Positions 6,006 to 11,419 of a DNA stretch of 11,419 bases are shown here, piece by piece (the first letter of the stretch is position 1; every line of letters starts with the position of its first letter). The position numbers and the translations under genes were made by a program. This stretch comes from CAYNLG01 sp964397995 (GTDB lineage: Bacteria; Planctomycetota; Phycisphaerae; FEN-1346): the NCBI GenBank assembly GCA_964397995.1, contig CAYNLG010000100.1, positions 1 through 11,419 on the forward strand, given 5' to 3'. The notes below the pieces were generated by a model, which saw only the letters and a list, made by a program, of their open reading frames with translations, did not search any database and was not told where the DNA came from.

Positions 6006-6980
6006 ATGCCGGCGAATCTGACGCCCGATTACCGCAACGCCGAGGCCGCCTATCGGGCGGCCAAGAGCGTCCCCGAGAAGATGGCGGCCCTGGAGCAGAT
6101 GTTCGCCACCATCCCCAAGCACAAGGGGACCGAGAAGATGCAGGCGGACATCAAGCGCCGTCTGGCCAAACTGCGGCAGACGGCCTCGGAGAGCCGCGCC
6201 AAGGGCGGCATCGACTTATTTCATGTCGAGAAACACGGGGCCGGCCAAGTGGCCCTCGTCGGTGCCGCGAACGCCGGCAAGAGCGCCCTGGTGGGGGCCG
6301 TCACGAAGGCCCGCGTCACGGTCGCCCCGTACCCGTTAGCCACCCACGGGCCCGTCCCCGGCATGCTCGACTTCGAGGACGTGCAAATCCAACTCGTGGA
6401 TTTGCCGCCGGTTAGGGATGACGGGTTCCCCACGGGCATGATCAACACCGTCCGAAACGCCGATGTGATCGTGGTCTGCCTGGACCTCGCGGCCCGGGAC
6501 CTTCTCTCGCAGGCGGAGCTCTGCCAGGGGCTGCTGGACGCGCGCGGCGTCGTGGACGCGGTGGCCGAGGTGCCCGAGGGTGGGCTGGCCGTGCGGCGCG
6601 TCTATGTCGGGACGAAGCTGGATGCCCCGGACGCGGTCGATAACCTCAGTGCCCTCAAGGAGTTACGTCCCGACCTGGAGGGCCTGCTGCCGGTCTCGGC
6701 GGAGCGCGGCGACGGTCTAGAGGCCCTGGGGCCGCGCCTCTTCGAGGCTCTGAACGTGATCCGGGTCTACTCGAAGGAGCCGGGCAAGGCGGCCGACATG
6801 GAGGCCCCGTTCGTGCTGCCGGCCGGGAGCACGGTGCTGGACCTCGCGCGGGAGATCCACCGCGAGATCGCCGAGGGGCTGAGGCGGGCCCGCATATGGG
6901 GCTCGGAGAAATACGACGGCCAGCCGGTGCAGCGGGACCACGTGCTGGCGGACAAGGACGTGATTGAGCTACATGTGTGA
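6006..6980 (+). CDS. DRG/Obg-type GTPase with C-terminal TGS domain
   Basis: From the ATG at 6006 the product has 324 residues. GAGGG (5993-5997) lies 8 nt upstream, which favours this start over in-frame GTGs at 5997 and 6000. The N-terminal helical region (1-65, including TIPKHKGTEKMQADIKRRLAK) is typical of DRG-like proteins. The G domain follows: G1 GAANAGKS (86-93), switch I Thr113 in ATHGPVPG, G3 DLPP (132-135), G4 TKLD (203-206) and G5 SA (231-232). The last ~75 residues form a TGS domain ending in VIELHV. DRG-family GTPases in eukaryotes and archaea associate with translating ribosomes, and the bacterial branch is little studied. G3 has Pro where most Obg-type GTPases have Gly, and G4 has Thr instead of Asn. 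The protein is probably cytosolic and transcribed alone. The family call is secure, the function inferred. Confidence 0.9.
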   Translation: MPANLTPDYRNAEAAYRAAKSVPEKMAALEQMFATIPKHKGTEKMQADIKRRLAKLRQTASESRAKGGIDLFHVEKHGAGQVALVGAANAGKSALVGAVTKARVTVAPYPLATHGPVPGMLDFEDVQIQLVDLPPVRDDGFPTGMINTVRNADVIVVCLDLAARDLLSQAELCQGLLDARGVVDAVAEVPEGGLAVRRVYVGTKLDAPDAVDNLSALKELRPDLEGLLPVSAERGDGLEALGPRLFEALNVIRVYSKEPGKAADMEAPFVLPAGSTVLDLAREIHREIAEGLRRARIWGSEKYDGQPVQRDHVLADKDVIELHV

Positions 6981-7058
6981 TCGGGGGTGGGAACCGGGCC
7001 CGCGGGGGCCGTCCTGGGGGGGCTGGCGGCCGAAAGGCGGAAGGGCCGGGGAATCGGC

Positions 7059-7087
7059 TTGACGGGCCGCATACCGGCCCGTAGAGT
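7059..7087 (+). promoter_or_regulatory. Sigma70-like promoter of the first pilus motor gene
   Basis: TTGACG (7059-7064) and TAGAGT (7082-7087) are separated by 17 bp. This is the best -35 in the window. The predicted start near 7094 leaves an unusually long leader of about 133 nt before the ATG at 7227. Confidence 0.65.
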
Positions 7088-7132
7088 ACCGTTTGAGAGC
7101 GTTCACACCGACGGGTGCGGGTGCGTCTGGGG

Positions 7133-7170
7133 GCGGGCGTCCCGCGGCAGCCGGGGGCGGGTGCCCCGGC
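7133..7170 (+). promoter_or_regulatory. Structured 5' leader upstream of pilB-like 1
   Basis: Two GC stems fall inside the predicted leader: GCGGG/CCCGC (7133-7137 with 7141-7145, 3-nt loop) and GCCGGGG/CCCCGGC (7150-7156 with 7164-7170, 7-nt loop). The ribosome-binding GAGGG at 7214-7218 lies 44 nt further on. I do not recognise a known riboswitch class. Post-transcriptional control is possible but unproven. Confidence 0.3.
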
Positions 7171-7226
7171 GGTTCTCCCCCTTGAGCGGTGAAAGGAACG
7201 GCACGTCATAACTGAGGGACCTACCT

Positions 7227-8939
7227 ATGCCAGGGTCACGTAAGCGACTGGGCGAAATCCTCCGGGAATGGGGCCTCGTCTCCGAGCAGCAGGTCAAGGA
7301 GGCGGTCCAGCGCCAGGGGCGGAGCGGGCGGCGGATCGGCGAGTGCCTGGTCGAGATGAACGCCTGCACGGCCGCCGACATCACCAAGGCCCTGGCGCTG
7401 CAATTCGACATGGAATTCGTCGAATTGGACGCCGGCACGATCAACCCGCAGGTCATGGAGATGCTGCCGGAATCCATGATGCGGGAGTACCAGATCCTGC
7501 CGCTGGAGTACGAGGATGGGCGGCTGAAGGTGGCCATCACCGACCCGCTCGACCTGGAGTCGGTGGACGCGATGCGGTTCCGGCTGAACATGGATATCGA
7601 CACCGTCCTGGCGGCCCGGCAGCAGGTGCTGCAGATCATCGCCGGGTACACCGAGCAGACCGAGTCGGAGTCGGTCGACTCGATGCTCCAGGAGTTCACC
7701 TCGTCCGACATCCAGTTCGAGGACCGCGGCGAGGACGAGGGCGGCGACGAGGCCGATTCGGCGCCGATCATCCGGCTGGTGCAGCTGATCATCACGGAGG
7801 CGGTGCGGATGCGCGCCAGCGACATCCACATCGAGCCGCTGTCCGAGAAGCTCCGCGTGCGGTACCGCGTCGACGGCGTGTGCGTGGAGCGCGATCCGCC
7901 GCCGAAACGCCTCCAGAACGCCATTACGACCCGTCTGAAGCTGATGGCGGGGATGCAGATCGAAGAGAAACGCCTGCCCCAGGACGGCCGCATCCGCATG
8001 CGCCTCGACGGCGAGGACCTCGACTTCCGCGTCTCGACGCTGCCAGCGTACCACGGCGAAAGCGTGGTGCTGCGTATCCTCCGCCAGGAATCGATCAACC
8101 TGGGCCTGGAGTCGCTCGGGTTCCTGTCGGACGATTTCGAGCTGTTCACGCGGCTGATCGAGCGGCCCAACGGGATCTTCCTGGTGACGGGGCCGACCGG
8201 GTCGGGCAAGACGACGTCGCTCTACGCGGCGCTCAATAAACTGAACACGCCGGACCGGAAGATCATCACGGCCGAGGACCCGGTCGAGTACCATATCAGC
8301 GGCATCAACCAGGTGCAGGTAAACGAGCAGATCGGCCTGACGTGGATGTCGATTATCCGCGCGATGATGCGTCAGGCGCCGAACATCATCCTCGTGGGCG
8401 AGATCCGCGACCTGCCAACGGCCGAAATGGCCATCCAGGCCTCGCTGACCGGACATTTGGTCTTCTCCACGCTCCACACCAACGACGCCCCGTCGGCCCT
8501 GACGCGCCTCGTGGACATGGGCGTGAAGCCGTTCCTGGTGGCCAGTTCCATCCAGGCGATCATGGCCCAGCGGCTGGTGCGCGTCCTGTGCACGGAGTGC
8601 CGCGAGCCCGACACGGACGTCGATCTGAACCTGATGAGGCGTCTGGGCGTTACGGACGAGCAGCTCGAGAAGGCGACGTTCTACCGGCCCGTGGGGTGCG
8701 GCAAGTGCCACGGATTGGGCTACAGGGGCCGTTTGGGCATCTTCGAGCTCATGGTGATGAACTCGGAGATGAAGGAACTGGCCTTCCAGCAGAAGCCGCT
8801 GAACGAAATCCGCCGCGCCGCTCGCGACATGGGCATGCGCCCGCTGCTGCAGGACGGGCTGATCAAGGTGATGCGCGGCGTGACGACGATGGACGAGATC
8901 CTGGCCCGGGCCGCGCGGGAAATCAACCTGGTCGGCTAG
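7227..8939 (+). CDS. PilB/GspE-type assembly ATPase (first copy)
   Basis: This 570-residue ATPase of the type II/IV secretion family powers pilus or pseudopilus extension from the cytoplasmic face of the inner membrane. GAGGG lies 8 nt before the ATG. The N-terminal T2SSE_N-like domain starts with RLGEILREWGLVSEQQV (about 8-24) and runs to about 160. An acidic linker follows (about 165-180), then the RecA-like core. Visible motifs are Walker A GPTGSGKTT (322-330, Lys328), the Asp box AEDPVEY, catalytic Glu392 in VGEIRD and the His box STLHTNDA. A zinc-type tetracysteine module is present (Cys455, Cys458, Cys491, Cys494). Just before Walker B it reads MMRQAPN instead of the usual LRQDPD, losing two normally conserved Asp. 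It is the first gene of the motor cluster. Whether it serves pili or type II secretion cannot be told here. Confidence 0.93.
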   Translation: MPGSRKRLGEILREWGLVSEQQVKEAVQRQGRSGRRIGECLVEMNACTAADITKALALQFDMEFVELDAGTINPQVMEMLPESMMREYQILPLEYEDGRLKVAITDPLDLESVDAMRFRLNMDIDTVLAARQQVLQIIAGYTEQTESESVDSMLQEFTSSDIQFEDRGEDEGGDEADSAPIIRLVQLIITEAVRMRASDIHIEPLSEKLRVRYRVDGVCVERDPPPKRLQNAITTRLKLMAGMQIEEKRLPQDGRIRMRLDGEDLDFRVSTLPAYHGESVVLRILRQESINLGLESLGFLSDDFELFTRLIERPNGIFLVTGPTGSGKTTSLYAALNKLNTPDRKIITAEDPVEYHISGINQVQVNEQIGLTWMSIIRAMMRQAPNIILVGEIRDLPTAEMAIQASLTGHLVFSTLHTNDAPSALTRLVDMGVKPFLVASSIQAIMAQRLVRVLCTECREPDTDVDLNLMRRLGVTDEQLEKATFYRPVGCGKCHGLGYRGRLGIFELMVMNSEMKELAFQQKPLNEIRRAARDMGMRPLLQDGLIKVMRGVTTMDEILARAAREINLVG

Positions 8940-8955
8940 GCCCCGCCGCGGGGCC
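8939..8955 (+). terminator. GC-rich stem-loop at the end of pilB-like 1
   Basis: A perfect 7-bp GC stem, GGCCCCG (8939-8945) and CGGGGCC (8949-8955), has a 3-nt loop and begins at the last base of the stop codon. No U-tract follows, so it is not a canonical intrinsic terminator. It could slow transcription or protect the 3' end before the separate pilT promoter. Confidence 0.35.
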
Positions 8956-8964
8956 CCGGCGGCA

Positions 8965-8993
8965 TTGTCGGCCACGGGGGCCGGTGCTAGAAT
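8965..8993 (+). promoter_or_regulatory. Sigma70-like promoter of pilT
   Basis: TTGTCG (8965-8970) and TAGAAT (8988-8993) are separated by 17 bp, lying in the 90-bp gap after pilB-like 1. The predicted start is about 9000, 30 nt before the ATG at 9030. Its presence suggests that pilT can be expressed independently of the upstream extension ATPase. Confidence 0.6.
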
Positions 8994-9029
8994 AAGATCG
9001 TATGGCAAAAGGGGTTACGTGCGAAGACG

Positions 9030-10154
9030 ATGATCCAGATCGAGAAGCTGCTCCAGTTCGTGGTGTCGAAGAACGCGAGCGACCTGCACCTGCACGTGGG
9101 CCGCCCCCCGATGGTCCGGCTGCACGGGCGGCTGAAGAAGCTGGAGACCGAGACCCTCGGGCCGGACGACACCGCCGCCCTCATGCGGGCCATCACCCCG
9201 GAACGGTACCAGGAGGAGCTTCAGGAGCGGGGCTCCTGCGATTTCGGCTTCTCGTTCGAGGACCGGGCCCGGTTCCGCGTGGCGGTGTTCATGCAGCGGG
9301 GGAACTACTCGCTGGCGTTGCGGCTGATTCCGTCGCGGCTGATGGGGCTGACGGAGATCGGCCTGCCGCCTTTCGTCGAGACGCTCCTGACGCGCACGCG
9401 GGGCCTGTTCCTGGTGACGGGGCCGACCGGCTCCGGCAAGACCACGACGCTGGCGTCGATGGTCGATTACGTGAACGAGAACTTCGACCGGCACATCATC
9501 ACGGTGGAAGAGCCGATCGAGTACTACCACGAGCACAAGAAGTCGATCGTCAACCAGCGGGAACTGCACACCGACGTGCCGAGCTACGACGAGGCCGTCC
9601 GCCGCGCCCTCCGGGCCGACCCGGACGTCATCCTGGTGGGCGAAATGCGGGATACGGACACGATGGCGGCCGCCATCCGGGCCGCCGAGACCGGCCACCT
9701 CGTCTTCTCGACGCTGCATACGACTGGGGCGCCGGGCACGGTCAACCGGATCGTGGACGCGTTCCCGGTGGCCCAGAAGGAGATGATCCGGATCCAGCTG
9801 GCCGGGTCGCTCATGGCCGTCGTCAGCCAGACCCTGGTGCCGCGCATCGACATGCCGGGGCGGATCGCGGCCTTCGAGTTCCTGTGGGTGACGCCGGCGG
9901 CCCAGAACCTGATCCGCAAGAACGAGACGTTCCGGCTGGAATCGGTGATCCAGACGGGGCGGAAGTGGGGGATGCAGCTCCTGGACGACTCGCTCTGGGA
10001 CCTCTATGCGCGGGGCGTCATCGCGGCCGCCGAGATGCTTGAACGGGCCGTCAACCGCGAGGAACTGGAACGGAAGCTGTCCGAGACGCCCAAGGGGCGC
10101 GACGAACTGAAAGCCATCGGCGGCGCCCTCGACGAGGCCGCCCACGGCGGCTAG
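9030..10154 (+). CDS. pilT: PilT-type retraction ATPase
   Basis: This 374-residue protein matches the PilT family in length and motif order. The N-terminal PAS-like domain opens with SKNASDLHLHVGRPPMVRL (about 13-31). The core has Walker A GPTGSGKTT (131-139, Lys137), the Asp box VEEPIEY, Walker B with catalytic Glu205 in ADPDVILVGEMRD, and AETGHLVFSTLHT. PilT hexamers depolymerise type IV pili and so drive twitching motility and DNA uptake. The start at 9030 fits the family N-terminus, although the nearest SD-like AAAAGGGG is rather far upstream (9007-9014). There is no tetracysteine module, as expected for PilT. The C-terminal tail after about residue 340 is charged and variable. It is followed after 49 bp by the second PilB-like gene and is probably cotranscribed with it. 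Confidence 0.93.
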   Translation: MIQIEKLLQFVVSKNASDLHLHVGRPPMVRLHGRLKKLETETLGPDDTAALMRAITPERYQEELQERGSCDFGFSFEDRARFRVAVFMQRGNYSLALRLIPSRLMGLTEIGLPPFVETLLTRTRGLFLVTGPTGSGKTTTLASMVDYVNENFDRHIITVEEPIEYYHEHKKSIVNQRELHTDVPSYDEAVRRALRADPDVILVGEMRDTDTMAAAIRAAETGHLVFSTLHTTGAPGTVNRIVDAFPVAQKEMIRIQLAGSLMAVVSQTLVPRIDMPGRIAAFEFLWVTPAAQNLIRKNETFRLESVIQTGRKWGMQLLDDSLWDLYARGVIAAAEMLERAVNREELERKLSETPKGRDELKAIGGALDEAAHGG

Positions 10155-10203
10155 CCAGCCGAACCGGAGCCTGAAACCACCCATGCGGGGAGAGAGGCGC
10201 GAC

Positions 10204-11419
10204 GTGACACGGATGTCGAATACCACCGGAGCCGCCGGCCAGGACTACCGCGGCAAGCCCCTCGGCCAGATCCTGGTCGATATCGGGCGGATTACCGAGG
10301 AGCAGCTGAAACAGGCCCTGGCGATGAAGTCCGAGCGGGGCGGCGCCACCGGCGCCATCCTGGTCGACCTCGGGTTCTGCGAGGAGGCCGACGTCTCGGC
10401 CGCCATCGCCCTCCAGGCCGGCATGCGCCGCGTCGAGCTCGACGAGCTCGAAATCCCCTCGAACATCATCGAGAAGATGGACGCGGTCACGGCCCGCAGC
10501 TACGCCGTCGTGCCCATCGAGGTGGACGGGCGGCGGCTGACGGTCGCCATGGCCGACCCGAACAATTTCCAGGCCCTTGACGAGTTGCATATGCTGCTCG
10601 ATTACGAGGTGGAAGGGGCCCTGGCCGACCCCCAGGCCGTGGGCCGCGCCCTCGACAAGTACTACGCCCAGGCCGAGTCCGTCGAGGCCGTCATCGGCGA
10701 GCTCGACGAGGCGGCCCAGTGGCTGGGCGAGGGCGACGGCGACTCCATCGACCTGGAAGACATCCGGGCGATGAGCGAGAGCCAGCCCGTCAAGAAGTTG
10801 CTGAACCTGGTACTGCTCCAGGCCATCCGGGACAAGGCCTCGGACATCCATTTCGAGCCGTTCGAGGACGAGTTCAAGATGCGGTACCGCATCGACGGCG
10901 TCCTCTACGAGATGGTCCCCCCGCCGCGCCACATCGCCATCGCCGTCGCCAGCCGCATCAAGGTCATGGCGAACCTGGACATCGCCGAGCGGCGGCTGCC
11001 CCAGGACGGCCGCATCGAGCTCACCGTCGGCGGCAAGCCGATCGACCTCCGCGTTTCGGTCCTCCCGACGATGTTCGGCGAGAGCGTTGTGCTGCGTGTC
11101 CTGGACCGGGCCCAGGTCGAACTGGACATTACGAAAGTGGGGCTCCGCGACGACGAACAGCGGACTATGGGCGAACTGATCCGCCTGCCGAACGGCATCG
11201 TCATCGTGACCGGCCCGACGGGCTCCGGAAAGACAACCACGCTGTATTCGGCCCTTTCGGCCATCAACAGCATCGAAACAAAGATCATCACGACCGAGGA
11301 CCCGGTCGAATACGACATTGAGGGCCTGATCCAGGTCCAGATCAACGCGGACATCGAGTTGACCTTTGCCCGGTGCCTGCGAAGTATTCTACGGCAGGAC
11401 CCGGACGTGATCCTCGTGG
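10204..11419 (+). CDS. PilB/GspE-type assembly ATPase (second copy, cut by window end)
   Basis: The gene is open to the right edge, giving 405 codons. GTG at 10204 is chosen as start because GAGAGG (10192-10197) lies 6 nt upstream. In-frame ATGs at 10183 and 10213 are alternatives, but they lack a well-spaced SD. The N-terminal T2SSE_N-like domain opens with PLGQILVDIGRITEEQLKQ and is followed by a variable acidic linker (near ELDEAAQWLGEG). The core shows RDKASDIHFEP, RRLPQDGRI, Walker A GPTGSGKTT (337-345) and TTEDPVEY. The window stops at RQDPDVILV, just before the catalytic Glu. Unlike the first copy, this one keeps the standard RQDPD sequence. No promoter is seen in the 49-bp gap after pilT, so an operon is likely. 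It may be the main pilus extension ATPase, but which of the two copies is PilB cannot be decided here. Confidence 0.92.
   Translation, partial: MTRMSNTTGAAGQDYRGKPLGQILVDIGRITEEQLKQALAMKSERGGATGAILVDLGFCEEADVSAAIALQAGMRRVELDELEIPSNIIEKMDAVTARSYAVVPIEVDGRRLTVAMADPNNFQALDELHMLLDYEVEGALADPQAVGRALDKYYAQAESVEAVIGELDEAAQWLGEGDGDSIDLEDIRAMSESQPVKKLLNLVLLQAIRDKASDIHFEPFEDEFKMRYRIDGVLYEMVPPPRHIAIAVASRIKVMANLDIAERRLPQDGRIELTVGGKPIDLRVSVLPTMFGESVVLRVLDRAQVELDITKVGLRDDEQRTMGELIRLPNGIVIVTGPTGSGKTTTLYSALSAINSIETKIITTEDPVEYDIEGLIQVQINADIELTFARCLRSILRQDPDVILV

Noticed and set aside
5258..6122. Leftward Phe/Cys-rich ORFs over the same block
   Set aside because: They are the complement of the A-tracts read as TTT and TGT codons, and one overlaps the start of the GTPase gene. 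No family resemblance or start signal was seen.
7095..7226. Cyclic-di-GMP riboswitch before the pilus motor gene
   Set aside because: The context is suggestive, but I could not match the conserved core of the known classes.
9002..10042. Forward ORF starting at 9002, beside the predicted pilT transcription start
   Set aside because: It is out of frame with PilT, and its protein is an Arg/Pro/Gly-rich shadow. The PilT frame from 9030 carries all the family motifs.
7236..10226. Long leftward ORFs opposite the PilB-like and PilT genes
   Set aside because: They are antisense shadows of strongly conserved ATPase genes, rich in Arg, His and Asp and without recognisable domains.
1..11419. CRISPR array, tRNA, rRNA, insertion sequence or phage gene
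   Set aside because: I found no regularly spaced long repeats, no transposase or integrase motifs, and no tRNA- or rRNA-like sequence on either strand.

Overview
The window is very GC-rich bacterial DNA. The coding strands use almost only G- or C-ending codons. The gene families fit a Planctomycetota-like genome, probably an uncultured Phycisphaerae-type organism: a DRG/Obg-type GTPase with a TGS domain, PilB/PilT-type ATPases, a GH52-like six-hairpin hydrolase and secreted proteins with carbohydrate-binding-like folds. This placement is inference from gene content and composition; there is no marker gene such as rRNA.

Layout. Positions 1-155 hold the 5' end of a leftward gene for an exported protein, cut by the window edge. 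It diverges from a rightward gene (360-2531) for a large GH52-like hydrolase. Positions 2532-2774 are a convergent spacer containing two clusters of a degenerate 8-bp repeat in opposite orientation. Next comes a leftward two-gene operon (5085 to 2775): a lipoprotein with a HAD/LNS2-like phosphatase domain, then an overlapping gene for a secreted protein joining a CsgG/TolB-N-like domain to a C-terminal CBM4/9-like jelly roll. Positions 5086-5996 contain no convincing gene. That stretch holds GC-rich hairpins and a run of A-tracts spaced near the helical repeat, which predicts bent DNA. Rightward from there are a DRG-like GTPase (6006-6980) and a type IV pilus/type II secretion motor cluster: a PilB/GspE-like ATPase (7227-8939), a PilT-like retraction ATPase (9030-10154), and a second PilB/GspE ATPase that runs off the right edge (10204 onward).

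Regulation. At least four transcription units start with the same sigma70-like architecture, TTGnnn, a 16-17 bp spacer, and TAGAAT or a close variant. They sit before the hydrolase, the GTPase, pilB-like 1 and pilT. A fifth, weaker copy before the lipoprotein operon would put the transcription start at or next to the initiator ATG, implying a leaderless message. pilT has its own promoter and is preceded by a strong GC hairpin, so the pilus motor genes appear to form at least two units.

I see no CRISPR array, tRNA, rRNA, transposase or phage gene. The most unusual items are the octamer repeats that reach into the end of a coding sequence, the helically phased A-tract block, the extracytoplasmic LNS2-like lipoprotein with its fused secreted partner, and the altered Walker B region of the first PilB-like ATPase. 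None of these alone shows a new system.
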